Assembly: GCA_032716605.1 (NCBI GenBank)
Contig: CM064552.1
Location: 15,702,525 to 15,766,524, forward strand
Direction of reading: 5' to 3'
Length of the DNA stretch: 64,000 nucleotides
DNA from: Paralithodes platypus
Taxonomy: Eukaryota > Arthropoda > Malacostraca > Decapoda > Lithodidae
Every line of letters starts with the position of its first letter. Within the stretch, counting starts at the first letter, position 1. The notes beneath the pieces are model-generated. The model had not been told where the DNA came from. It did not search any database and saw only the letters and a list, made by a program, of their open reading frames with translations. This document shows positions 19,813 to 29,440 of the stretch, piece after piece. The position numbers and the translations under genes were made by a program.

Positions 19813-21261
19813 CTGTGGAGTGTATAAAGAAGGGTGGAGATGTGATAATAGATTGGTTGGTGAGACTTTTCAATGTGTACTTTGCTGTGTCAATGGTACC
19901 AATAGACTGGAAGAGTGCATGTATTGTGCCGTTGTACAAGGGGAAGGGAGATCGGCAGGAGTGTTCAAGTTAGAGGTATTAGTTTATTGTTAGTGGTTGG
20001 AAAGCTGTATGGCAGGGTTTTGATAGAGAGGATAATAAAGTGTACGGAAGTTGCAATAGGAGAAGAACAGTGCGGTTTTAGGAGGGGAAGAGGGTGCGTG
20101 GATCAGATGTTTGCAGTAAGACAGTTATGCGAGAAGTATTTAGAGAAGCATAAGGAGATATTTTGGGCTTTTATGGACTTGGAAAAAGCGTATGATCGTG
20201 TGGACCGTGAAGCAATGTGGAAGGTGTTAAGGATTTATGAAATAGGAGGAAATTTGTTAGAAGCAGTTAAGAGTTTTTATGAAGGGAGCAGAGCATGTGT
20301 GAGAGTAGGAAATGGTGAGTTGAGTGAATGGTTTGAGGAAAAGGTAGGTTTGCGACAGGGTTGTGTAATGTCACCATGGCTGTTTAATATGTTTATGGAT
20401 GGTGTGGTGAGGGAGGTGAAAAGGAGAACTATGGGAAGAGGGTTGGGTTTAGTAGGAAAGAATGGTAGAGATTGGGAGTTGAGTCAGTTGTTGTTCGCTG
20501 ATGATACAGCATTGGTGGCGGATTCTGATGAGAAACTGCAGCGGGTAGTCAAAGAGTTTGGTGTGGTTTGTGGAAGGAGGAAACTGAAGGTGAACGTCAA
20601 TAAAAGTAAAGTAATGGTGTGTAATAGGGGAGAGCATAGGGTGAATCTAGATGTGAGGCTGGATGGGGAAATATTGGAACAAGTAGAGTGTTTTAAATAT
20701 CTAGGAGGAACGATAAGCAGGAGTGGAGGTATGGAAATGGAGGTAAAACAGAGAGTGTGTGAAGGAAGGAAGGTTTTCGGAGCAATGGGAAGTATGTGGA
20801 AGACGAGAAATCTCAGAGTGAAAGTAAAAAGTGCACTGTATCAAGGAATTGTTGTGCCAACAGTGATGTATGGGTCTGAGACATGAGCTCTGAAGAAAAA
20901 GGAGAAAAGAGGGCTGGATGTGATGGAGACGAGCTGCTTGAGGAGTATGTGTGGAGTTACTCGTAGAGACAGATTGAGGAATGAAGAGATACGTAGGAGA
21001 GTGGGGCAGCAGGAACATTTGTCAGCCAGAGTGGACAGAAGGGTGCTGAGCTGGTATGGTCATGTTGAACGAATGGGAGATGAAAGGCTTACACAGAGAA
21101 TATGTGAGTCAGGTACAAGGGGAGATAGAAGGGCAGGAAGACCCCCATTGAGATGGAGAGACTGTGTAAGAAAAGCTTTGGATGATAGAGGAATGACTAT
21201 AGATCAGGCAGGGGAAGTGGTGGTGGACAGGAGTGAATGGAGAATGCTTGTGAATAGTTGA
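19812..21261 (+). pseudogene. LINE reverse transcriptase, nearly intact, one frameshift and one nonsense codon
   Basis: Non-LTR retrotransposon RT. Order of motifs: DWKSACIVPLYKGKGDR (near 19900), then a frameshift near 19970 into RGISLLLVVGKLYGR, CGFRRGRGCVDQMFAVRQL (near 20080), FMDLEKAYDRVDREAMW (motif A), VGLRQGCVMSPWLFN, LLFADDTALVADS (catalytic FADD near 20495), NKSKVMV, and the C-terminal block CGVTRRDRLRNEEIRRR with WYGHVERMGDERLTQR. One frame runs from 19972 to the stop at 21261 except for a single TGA at 20884-20886, in a context (GSET-stop-ALKKK) where TGG (Trp) is expected. The endonuclease is missing, so it is 5' truncated. Truncated 3' ends of the same family occur at 56680-56880 and 63535-63625, and the related subfamily at 35330-37240 and 57842-58302. 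Confidence 0.85.
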
Positions 21262-21635
21262 GTGAACACGTGGTCATTTGGAGTAAGGGGTCGGGCTTAA
21301 GTTGGACTAGATAATAGTCCATCAGGCGCCTGGCCCGGGGAGACGATTAATATGAAGGGTGCGCCTGGAAGTGTGGTGGGAGGGCTTGTGGCTTTGGCTC
21401 CGCTGCTTGTCTGCCTGCCGAGATCGGAACCTCTCCGGGTGGTCGGGGGCCGGGGGAGTGCTGGAGTGACCTTGGTGACCCTGGTCTCTGGGTCTTCTCC
21501 TGGGTGACCTGGATGTGTGTGAGTTTGTGCTTTTTGTCTGTGTTTGTTCGTTGTTTTGTGTGTGTGTTTTTTTTCCCTGTTCTTGCTCTGTCTTGGGTCG
21601 GCTACCCCCAAAATGGGGATTGGGCCTGAGCATAT
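21262..21635 (+). mobile_element. 3' UTR of the 19.8-kb LINE
   Basis: Non-coding tail with GGTCTCTGGGTCTTCTCCTG, GATGTGTGTGAGTTTG, TCTTGCTCTGTCTTGGGTCG and GGCTACCCCCAAAATGGGG, ending in (TA)n. The same block (GGTCTTCTCCTGGGCGACC, CGGGCTCTGTCTCGCGTCGG, CTACCCCCAGC) recurs at 56680-56880 and reversed at 63535-63625, which fixes this as the family 3' end. Confidence 0.75.
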
Positions 21636-21684
<49 letters not shown>

Positions 21685-22310
21685 TAGATAGATAGATATA
21701 TGGATAGCTAGACAGACATATTAGTTAGATAGATAGATAAAGATAGATAGATAGACAGACACATATACAGACAAAAAAATATATATAGATATAGATAGTT
21801 AGATAACTATATGACATATAGATAGATACAGATAAATAAAGATATACAGATAAAGATGGGTAGATAGATATATAGGTAGGTAAGTAGGTAGACAGACATA
21901 CATATAGAAAGAGACAGACAATATATATATATATAGACAAACAGATAGCCATTAATACTAAATATAGATACAGTTCAACCGAGCCTGTTTAGAGAAGTCA
22001 AACGCGTAACGTGCTATAAATAGTCCACAGATACTTCAAGAGTACCGGGTATTGCAGCGAAGGTGTACACGAATAGATAGGTAGATAGATAGATAGGTAG
22101 ATAGATAGATAGATAGATAACTAGATAGACAGATAGATATATAAATAGATACATATATAGGCGGACAGCTAGATAAATAAATATATTGAAAAGGACAAAC
22201 CGACATATACAGTAGATAAATACATATATACGTAGAGTATACATATACATATATAGATTGGGTAGATATATATACAGTATAGAGAGAGAGAGATAGATAT
22301 ATAGTTACAT
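21636..22310. repeat. (TA)n grading into GATA/GACA microsatellite field
   Basis: About 650 bp of TA, GATA, GACA and TAGG repeats with a non-repetitive island at 21955-22065. That island resembles 19660-19735 (ACCGA, GTGAAGTC or AGAAGTCAA, CTATAAATAGTC, CACAGATACTTCA, GCGAAGGTG), so a small repeat brackets the LINE on both sides. Confidence 0.8.
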
Positions 22311-22424
22311 AAACAATGTAGGTTTCTCATGGATAGAAAATATGATAAATTTGGTTTTATGTATTTATAAATGTACTAATTCTGCTTAATATCGATGTCT
22401 ACAGCTCCAACTTTCTACTTCCCA

Positions 22425-22655
22425 TTAGAATAAAAAGCAACTAGAGTCGGTTCATTAAAATTAGGAATAAAATATTGACCAGACCACTAACCTCTATACC
22501 AAGAAATATAAATACAGAAAAAACGTGATAGAACGAACACTAATTTTCTACCATTTGGGAAAAGTCAGCCAGGGAATAGGTGTGGAAATGATTAGCCCAT
22601 TTGCAGTAGCCCCTTTTGAATTACAGAGATTAGGAGTCCCAATTTCAGGCCTCTT
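22425..22655. mobile_element. Family D fold-back element
   Basis: CCACTAACCTCTATACC, TTTCTACCATTTGGGAAAAG then TCAGCCAGGGAATAGG, and CCCTTTTGAATTACAGAG in the order seen at 2085-2290 and 59660-59875. It abuts family B copy 22656. Confidence 0.65.
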
Positions 22656-23215
22656 TAGCCCCTTCTGTACCGTCGACGTCTTCTTATATTTTTTATTTTT
22701 TTTTATTGAGGGAGGCAAAAGGCAGAACTGCCTATAGCGAGTGCCTCCCCCATAGTTGAAAGAGTGACAGGGCCAAAATCAAGGGAAGTTCGAGCCAAAA
22801 TGCCTGGACACACCGAGTTTGAAGCAATTTAAATCATAGGAAGAGGGAAAGACTGATTCTGGGAGAGAGTTCCAGAGCTCAGCTGTTGAGTAGAAGAAAG
22901 ACAGAGTAACGTTTCACTCTTGGGTTGGAGAGTTGCACAAAGTAGGGGAGGGATTGATTTGCAAGACGGGTACCACGTGCCCTACGTAAAGAAGGTGGTA
23001 TGAACTGGGAAAGCTCTGAGGAACACTGATTATTATAGTAGCGATAGAATAGCGTGAGAAATGCAACATTGCGGCGGAGAGAGATTGCAGAGAGTTTCTT
23101 GCTATGTTTAGACGATTTTTAAACTTTGTGTTGAAAAGGGTTAAGCGAGAAGCGACATGATAGTTTCTGGAGGTCCTTTTTATACTGAATAACATTGTGT
23201 AACAATAATAATAAT
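22656..23215. mobile_element. Family B element interrupted by a LINE fragment
   Basis: TAGCCCCTTCTGTACCGTCG then GACGTCTTCTTATATTTTT at the left, and CTTGCTATGTTTAGACGATT with GAAAAGGGTTAAGCGAG and GGTCCTTTTTATACTGAATA at the right, are the two parts of one family B copy. LINE fragment 22705-23097 lies between them. Confidence 0.6.
22705..23097 (-). pseudogene. LINE 3'-end fragment (family of 15615-17050)
   Basis: The minus strand reads RYSIATIIISVPQSFPSSYH-like, then LLYVGHVVPVLQINPSPTLC and NSPTQE, parallel to HLLYVEYVAPVLQHNPIPTL at 15830-15940. Its 3' side (GCGAGTGCCTCCCCCATAGT, GAAAGAGTGACAGGG on plus) matches 15635-15680. A T-rich stretch on the plus strand at 22688-22707 is its A-rich 3' tail, so it entered by retrotransposition. 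Confidence 0.75.
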
Positions 23216-24180
23216 TAAAGCTGCAAGCAACGTTGTGCGGGGTTCGAGCGGGGTTGCACGCAGGGTATTGTGTTGGATGCAAGGGCTGTGTCACATATAT
23301 CAAAATATCATGTATCTTATCGGGCATGGAGAAAGTACAGAAGGAATATAGTGTAGCCATTTTGGCTATGGCCACTTAGACCATTAAGGAGTGTGACCAT
23401 TTTGGTTAAAGCTATTAATCCTGTACGAGTAGGTATAATTGCCCGAAATTGCTTTCATTCCCTGCTCATTTTCATGCATAAGCAAAAGCCAGAGCGTAAT
23501 AAAATTATGTATTCGTTAAAGTACGGTAATAGCTTTCAAATTACTCCTGAATCATCCCTGTACGACGTCTGGTTTTCTTGTAAGGATCTTGCAAACGAAG
23601 GGCAAAATTGCTAAAAATTACCAAATACGACAGATGAAATCGCTAAAAATAACCAATTATTTTCTGTTTTCGCTTGTGTGATTCTGCACATAAGTGAGCT
23701 CTCTCTCACACAAACTTCAGTGTCGTGGCGGGGCCTGTAGGCTCCGGCTGACGTCCATCCGTGCTGCTTGCAAAAGCTGGCCTGGCTCACAGGCTACAAA
23801 ATAGCCGGAAAACCGTCTCGGTCATATGAGGGGCCCCGCGGGAATTGGGTTAAGAAGTGTGGTTGTTTTGATTATTTGATAGGGTCACCATAAGGGTAAT
23901 GGTGTGTGGCCTTTTTTCTGTACAGAAGCTTGGCCTTTTTGGTTGGGGCTTTTTAGGAATGTGACCTTTTTGGTTAGCCATGGAGAAACTACAGAGGTAA
24001 ACATTATTATAAACAACCTCATGTTAAAAATATCTTATATATTTTTTTTTAGCTTTACTTGGCATTCCTCTTCCTCTATGTATCTAGCAATTTAAACCCC
24101 TCAAACTCCTTATGACGCGATGGTGTGGTAATTATCCCGGGCCAAAAAGCTCTAAAAGACGATCGAGTGATATCTCAAGC
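23216..24180 (+). other. Unidentified dispersed-repeat-like sequence
   Basis: Begins with (AAT)n and AAAGCTGCAAGCAACGTTGT, CGGGGTTCGAGCGGGG, a style of GC-rich head seen in some SINE-like repeats (a loose resemblance only). TGTGACCATTTTGGTTA and TGTGACCTTTTTGGTTA occur twice about 560 bp apart (23390 and 23958), suggesting internal duplication. No gene seen. Confidence 0.35.
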
Positions 24181-24189
24181 GAGCTTGAG

Positions 24190-24310
24190 GCAGGCGTTTA
24201 GTTCGTGGTCACCCCTTCAGGGATCAAGGTGTCCGGCAATATATACCGGTAGGCTATAGATAAATTCATTTTTGGGCTATTTCTTCCATTTTATTTATCC
24301 TGTTCACCCT
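24190..24310 (+). repeat. Fragment shared with 37180-37260 and 57842-57880
   Basis: TCACCCCTTCAGGGATCAAG then GTGTCCGGCAATATATA and TAGATAAATTCATTTTTGGG match GGCATCAAGGCGTCCGGCAA and ATAAATTCATCTTTAGGG at 37195-37245. It looks like the extreme 3' end of the LINE subfamily at 36486-37240. Confidence 0.55.
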
Positions 24311-24719
24311 CTCCGACATATGACACAATTTTGAGCCTATTAGGGATACTTTAAAGCCTTTGTTACCATCAGGGGTATTTAGAAACTTCTAAGATGGCGG
24401 GAGGGATGAAGGGTGCGGGCGTAGCCCTCTCTCTACGTATCATCCTTCTCAACATCCAGAAGGGCTGTGCTGATATACAGGTGCAAAGGGGACCGGTAGT
24501 GTACCAGGTACAAAGGAGTACAAAGGAAATCAAGCAACAACAGATCTAGTGACCCTTCTAGGTTGCTTGTCCTCCAAAACACTGAGGATCAAGTGTCCAA
24601 ACAGTGGTTTAGAGTGGGTAAGGGAACATTGGAAAGGGAACTACTGCCCTGCCACTAACGTGGCAGGACTAGGAAGTTAGTAGGGGACAGATGGGTTAGT
24701 AACTGAGGGGAGGATAAAG

Positions 24720-27671
24720 TTATTCATTTACAAACGCAGTCAGTCGCGGGTTTGATGCGAGATATTTGTCTAGGCGGAATTTAAATGAATCAACGGTGCT
24801 GCAGTCTATAACGTCTCGGGGAAGCCCATTCCACAAGTTGACAACTCGATTGAAGAAGAAATTCTTAGATTCGTGCGAGTTAAAAGATTTACCAATAATT
24901 TTGCAACCGTTTCCCCGCGTGTAATTAGATTGGTCGATAGTGAAGTACTTACTACAGTTCATATTGTCGATGCCTTTGATGATTTTGAACACTTGAATTA
25001 AGTCGCCTCTTAATCTGCGCTGGGTTAAAGGAAATAGATTTAATTCTCTAAGACGCTCTTCGTATGGTTTGTTCTTTAGGCTAGGTATCATTTTGGTAAC
25101 TCTACGTTGAACTCGTTCTAGCTTGTTTATATCTTTTTGGTAATAAGGGCACCAGGATTGAACGCAGTATTCCAGAAGAGGGCGGACTAAGGAATTGTAA
25201 AGGGTTAGGATAACTTCTTTGGATTTATGCTCAAATGACCTGCCTATAAAGCCAATTATTTTGTTTGCCTTCTTAACAACTTCTGAACATTGTTGACTCG
25301 GTTTTAGGTTACTCGATATTGTTACTCCCAGATCAGTTTCTCTGTTTACATTCTTAAGCGGAGTGCCATTCATCGAATAGTTTGCTTTCTCATTTAGGTA
25401 TCCGACATGTAGTACTTTACATTTATCCGCATTGAAACTCATTTGCCAAATTTGGGCCCAACATGACAATTTATCTAGATTGTGTTGCATATCGTCAACT
25501 TGTTCTTTTGAGAGTACGCTATTTGCAATTTTTGTATCGTCAGCAAATTTTGAGATTGTGCAGGTGAGACCCTCATCTATGTCGTTGATGTAAATTAGAA
25601 AGAGAATTGGTCCTAGTACCGATCCCTGGGGTACCCCGCTACTTACATTGGTCCATTTAGATGCCTTACCGTTTATGACTACCCTTTGCTTTCTGTTGCT
25701 GAGCCAATTTTCTATCCATTTCAACACACCGTCTTGTATTCCATGCGCTTTTAGTTTTAGCAGTAAACGTTTGTGGGGAACTTTGTCAAAGGCCTTTTGA
25801 AAATCAAGGTATATAATATCTACAGCTTTACTCTCATCGTAGAGGTTGAGGATATCGTGGAAGAAGTCTAAGAGGTTTGTTAAACAGGAACGTTTTTTAC
25901 GAAAGCCGTGTTGAGTATCTTTAAGTATGTTATTTTCCTCCAAGTGATTTACGAGTCTGTCTCGTATGACCGTTTCTAGCATTTTACATACAACTGAGGT
26001 TAAGCTAATTGGACGATAGTTACTGGGTAGGGATTTGCTGCCTTTTTTGAATATCGGTGTTACGTTGGCTAGCTTCCACTGATCAGGCATAGTTCCAGAC
26101 TGCAAGGATTTATTGAATAGTAATGTCAGTGGTTTGGAGAGCTCATTCTTAGCTTCCTTTAGAACTCTAGGCGAGATTGTATCAGGTCCTGGCGTTTTAT
26201 TTACCTTGAGTTTATCTAAACAATTCAATACTTCTCTCTCTGTAACGGTGATATTGCTTAGAACATCTGAATTATCAATCTGAATCGGCGATGGTGTAGG
26301 GCTATCACTGAGGTCTTCTGTTGTAAAAACTGATGCAAAGAAGGTATTGAGGGCATTACTCATTTGTACTTCGTCTTTGGTGTATTCTCCTTTTTCATCG
26401 ACTAACGGTCCAACAGTTGAAGTAACTACTTTTTTCTTTCTGATATAACTATAGAATTCTTTCGGGTTTGTTTTACTTTGATTCGCAATATGTAACTCTA
26501 AGGTCTTTTTACTTTGCTTAATTAACTTTTTGGCTTTGCGTCGTAGCTCTACAAATTTCACCCGTTCTTCGTCATTTTGTGAGGATTTTAATCTATCATT
26601 AGCACATTTTTTAGCAAGCAGGCAGTTTGAAATATCTTTATTCCACCATTTGGGCTTATTATTATGGCCTGGACGCCGTATTTTCGATGGTATGCAGTCT
26701 TGCACTGCTTTTAGGTAAGTGGTTTCGAATAACTTCCAAGATGTATTTATGTCGTTATTGTTAATTAAAAAGCTCCAGTCAGTTTCTTTAAACATAGCTC
26801 TAAGTTTATGGAAGTTTGCTTTCTTGAAATTAGGGACTTTTTCGATGCTACTATTTGGTTCGTTACTAGTAAACTTTAAAGTGAAAGTTATCGTACGATG
26901 GTCGCTGTTACTGAATTCATCACCAACATTCAAATTCTCTATCAATTCTTCTTTTGTTGCAAGTACAATGTCAAGAACGTTATTACCACGGGTCGGCATT
27001 CGAACAAATTGATAAAGCGAACTCTCTTGCAAGTTCGTATACAAGTCATGTCCGGAGTGTGAAGTAAGAGTATCGCCCCACTTGGTCACAGGTAAATTAA
27101 AGTCGCCAAAAATTACGGTATCTTGTGAGTTACTTACATCTGCAATTTGTTCGTAAATTTCTCGGTCAGTTTGCACTGATTGAGCTGGAGGTCTGTATAT
27201 TAACGCAAGTATTATTTTTGTACCTTTATTATTCTTTATTAGCACAAAAGATGTGTCGACGTTCACAATTTGAGGTTTTGACACGAGGGTCGGGTTAAGA
27301 CTTTCTTTGATATAAAATAAAACGCCACCTCCATTTTTATTTATTCGGCTATTCTCAAACATTACATAACCGGGAAGTGAATACTCTGCTAAAAAGTCTC
27401 TATCTTGTGTATTGAGCCAAGATTCTGTTATGCCAATCACATCATAATTTTCTGTAAACACTAGTTCCTCTAAATCTGAAAATTTATTGCGTATGCTACG
27501 AGCGTTTGCATAGAAAACCTTTAAAGTTGCGGTTTTAGAACTCGCAGATCGTTCTTTCATCGAATTTTTGGTTCTGGTCGGATCTACATTTACATTCATG
27601 GCTGTCCTCGGTCCTCGGTCGTTATCCCTGACGGTTTTGAATTTGGGTCGTGTTGGTGGAGCTTTATCCAA
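24720..27671 (-). CDS. CR1 LINE ORF2: AP endonuclease plus reverse transcriptase
   Basis: A 983-residue frame; the first ATG is residue 25 (27597-27599), and the nominal first codon is TTG. The frame has no stop for at least 90 nt further upstream, so it overlaps the end of ORF1. It encodes target-primed reverse transcription: an APE-type endonuclease nicks DNA and the RT copies element RNA at the nick. Endonuclease residues 50-265: YANARSIRNK (54-63), TESW (82-85), GDFN (189-192), SDHR (256-259). A lysine/arginine-rich linker follows at about 355-395. RT: NVTPIFKKG (536-544), NYRPISLTSV (551-560), HGFRKKRSC (588-596), YLDFQKAFDKVPHKR (621-635), SGVPQGSVLGP (678-688), FADDT (709-713, catalytic ADD complete). 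The C-terminal thumb region has YNSLVRPLLEYC and RLRGDLIQVFKII. All catalytic residues seen are present. CR1-clade placement comes from ORF style and the SGNH ORF1 and is inference. Confidence 0.9.
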   Translation of the reverse strand: MDKAPPTRPKFKTVRDNDRGPRTAMNVNVDPTRTKNSMKERSASSKTATLKVFYANARSIRNKFSDLEELVFTENYDVIGITESWLNTQDRDFLAEYSLPGYVMFENSRINKNGGGVLFYIKESLNPTLVSKPQIVNVDTSFVLIKNNKGTKIILALIYRPPAQSVQTDREIYEQIADVSNSQDTVIFGDFNLPVTKWGDTLTSHSGHDLYTNLQESSLYQFVRMPTRGNNVLDIVLATKEELIENLNVGDEFSNSDHRTITFTLKFTSNEPNSSIEKVPNFKKANFHKLRAMFKETDWSFLINNNDINTSWKLFETTYLKAVQDCIPSKIRRPGHNNKPKWWNKDISNCLLAKKCANDRLKSSQNDEERVKFVELRRKAKKLIKQSKKTLELHIANQSKTNPKEFYSYIRKKKVVTSTVGPLVDEKGEYTKDEVQMSNALNTFFASVFTTEDLSDSPTPSPIQIDNSDVLSNITVTEREVLNCLDKLKVNKTPGPDTISPRVLKEAKNELSKPLTLLFNKSLQSGTMPDQWKLANVTPIFKKGSKSLPSNYRPISLTSVVCKMLETVIRDRLVNHLEENNILKDTQHGFRKKRSCLTNLLDFFHDILNLYDESKAVDIIYLDFQKAFDKVPHKRLLLKLKAHGIQDGVLKWIENWLSNRKQRVVINGKASKWTNVSSGVPQGSVLGPILFLIYINDIDEGLTCTISKFADDTKIANSVLSKEQVDDMQHNLDKLSCWAQIWQMSFNADKCKVLHVGYLNEKANYSMNGTPLKNVNRETDLGVTISSNLKPSQQCSEVVKKANKIIGFIGRSFEHKSKEVILTLYNSLVRPLLEYCVQSWCPYYQKDINKLERVQRRVTKMIPSLKNKPYEERLRELNLFPLTQRRLRGDLIQVFKIIKGIDNMNCSKYFTIDQSNYTRGNGCKIIGKSFNSHESKNFFFNRVVNLWNGLPRDVIDCSTVDSFKFRLDKYLASNPRLTAFVNE

Positions 27672-27697
27672 ATTCGCGGTTCTTGACGGATTAGTAT

Positions 27698-28735
27698 TTA
27701 ATTCCTTTGTAGATTGCCGTCCTCGCTGTCTTCGGTCCTCCTTCCTGGTTGTCCTGTGCTGAGTCGATTTCTTCTCCGAAAATCCTTCACCGCATCGTTG
27801 AGAAGACGCCCAAAACGCGCTGCTCCCACCTGGTTCAGATGAACTCCATCATCCGAAAACAAATAGTCATCGTAGTAGAAATTGTCCCAGGTGTCGACGA
27901 ATCCCACGTTCTCCTTCCTGCAGAGGTTTGCTAGACAACGATTTGTGCTGGTGGCTATGTTGTAAAATCGGCTCTCTACACCGAGCCGGGGGACGATTCC
28001 TGAGACGATGATCCTTGATGACTTCTCCTTAAACGACTTGATCAGCTGCTGGTACTTTAAAAGCAAATCTTCCGACCGGGTTCGCTGTATATCGTTGGAT
28101 CCAACGTGGATGACGTACATTGCATTTGCAGGGGCCAGCTTTGATACTTCGTCAACTGCTGCAACTACGTCATCCACACCACCACCAGGGATACAAAAAC
28201 GCTTCCTGGTCTTAGGTGCCCTGGCGCAAAACTCTGTGAGCTGACCACGTATCATCGAGTCTCCCACGAGCCGGACTTCTTCTATTTCCTCTTCGTCATC
28301 TGAGTCTGCGAATATCTGGAAACGGTTTTGACACTCGGTAATCGGTATGTGTTTCCTGGTCTTGGGGCAAACGTTGTTCCTCACGACACGGAAGTTGTCT
28401 TGAGGGGGAAGAGAGTCGCTATTTGTATCTTGAGTATCGGAAACATCAGCTGAAATGGCTACTGTAGGCGTTGAATTGTTGGCAGTTGACGTTGGGGCGT
28501 TGGTGGCTGCTGGAGTTGCGGTGACAATTGAAGTTTGTGGCACTCCAACGTTGAGTGTTACAAACTCTTGGAGTGATTCCAGCTTCATGGTGAGGACGTT
28601 GATCTTGTTGTAGGGTTCATCTAATTTCACTGTAAAATTCTCTCGTTGCTGGCAGAGCCGGCAGACTTGAAGATCGATAGTAGCAAACATGGACTCACCA
28701 AACCTACCGGCGCAGTTCGCACAAGCGCGAGGCAT
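27698..28735 (-). CDS. CR1 LINE ORF1: zinc finger, linker and SGNH (GDSL) esterase domain
   Basis: 345 residues from ATG at 28733-28735, with a good initiation context (GTCACCATGCC). An N-terminal zinc-binding pair CANC (5-8) and CRLC (25-28) is followed by a possible short coiled coil (35-62), a Thr/Ala/Ser-rich linker (68-112), an acidic patch (144-154) and an SGNH hydrolase domain. SGNH blocks: GDSMIRG (block I, Ser 160), GGGVDD (block II, 184-189), GSND (block III, 212-215) and DDGVHLN (block V, Asp and His 299). Esterase-type ORF1 is established for part of the CR1 clade and is thought to act with RNA binding in the retrotransposition particle; the exact reaction is unknown. ORF1 ends 26 nt before the nominal ORF2 start, in another frame, so ORF2 probably depends on reinitiation or a frame change (inference). 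It is not a host lipase: it sits in element order with ORF2. Confidence 0.88.
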   Translation of the reverse strand: MPRACANCAGRFGESMFATIDLQVCRLCQQRENFTVKLDEPYNKINVLTMKLESLQEFVTLNVGVPQTSIVTATPAATNAPTSTANNSTPTVAISADVSDTQDTNSDSLPPQDNFRVVRNNVCPKTRKHIPITECQNRFQIFADSDDEEEIEEVRLVGDSMIRGQLTEFCARAPKTRKRFCIPGGGVDDVVAAVDEVSKLAPANAMYVIHVGSNDIQRTRSEDLLLKYQQLIKSFKEKSSRIIVSGIVPRLGVESRFYNIATSTNRCLANLCRKENVGFVDTWDNFYYDDYLFSDDGVHLNQVGAARFGRLLNDAVKDFRRRNRLSTGQPGRRTEDSEDGNLQRN

Positions 28736-28835
28736 GGTGACAGTCACTTTCTTCAGATCACTTCACTCACTTAAAAAACAATTCACTCACTTTACAACAC
28801 TTCACTCACTTTAAAAACACTTCAATCACTTCAAC

Positions 28836-29065
28836 CGAAAACAAATATGCTGAAATACGCAGAAATAGGATATCAGGGGTGATAGCCTAACCGAAAACAA
28901 AAATGTTGAGATACGCAGAATTAGGCTTCCAGGGGCGATAGCCTAACCAAAAGTTTTTTTTAAATTGAAATACGCAATAATAGGCTACCAGCGTTGAATA
29001 GCCTAACCGAATATAATAAAATTGAAATTCGCAGAAATAGGCTACCAGGTGTGATAACCTAACCT
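28836..29065 (-). repeat. Four ~55-60 bp tandem monomers upstream of CR1 ORF1
   Basis: Each monomer has CCGAAAACAAATATG-like, TGAAATACGCAGAAATAGG and TACCAGGGGTGATAGCCTAA; the four copies are imperfect and adjacent. They lie just 5' of ORF1 on the minus strand, with short CACTTCACTCACTTTA repeats nearer the ORF. The position suggests promoter monomers in the 5' UTR, as known for some LINEs (analogy, not shown). Confidence 0.65.
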
Positions 29066-29339
29066 TAAACAAATATATGTATAACAGAATATGTAACTAA
29101 ATATACAATTCACCAAATAGAGATTATATAAAAATAAAGTGTGACTGCACACAAGGGGTTAATATACTGTGTCAACAGATGACCCTGGTGTCACTGAAGC
29201 CTAGTAAAGCAGTAGCCTACTCTTTTTAGATAAAAAAGTGTATCAGTCAAAGGTTATTACAAGATCGTGCAAGCAACAACTAAAATTACAGATATATATA
29301 GCTACAGTAGGATACCAAATACAATATCTACAAGAGTTA

Positions 29340-29440
29340 ATAATAAAACAGATTGGCTGGCTATAGGCTAGGCTAGGTTTGGGTTAGGTTAAAAGCTTGG
29401 CAGGTTGGGTTAGGCTAGGTTAGTTTGTACAAATACCACC
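29340..29440. repeat. Interstitial TTAGG-like tract
   Basis: GGCTAGGCTAGGTTTGGGTTAGG and GGGTTAGGCTAGGTTAG show degenerate TTAGG/CTAGG repeats. TTAGG is the common arthropod telomere repeat; here it is short and internal. Confidence 0.5.

Larger units (their letters stand above)
24400..29070 (-). mobile_element. CR1-type LINE with both ORFs intact
   Basis: A minus-strand non-LTR retrotransposon: 5' tandem monomers (28836-29065), ORF1 (27698-28735), ORF2 (24720-27671), then a 3' UTR to about 24400. Neither ORF has an internal stop, unlike every other LINE in the window, so it is the youngest or best-preserved copy. The outer ends are estimates, since no target duplication could be fixed by eye. 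Confidence 0.8.

Noticed and set aside
27698..28735. Host GDSL lipase/esterase gene
   Set aside because: The domain is real, but the gene sits directly 5' of an endonuclease-RT ORF with an N-terminal zinc motif, the known CR1 ORF1 layout.
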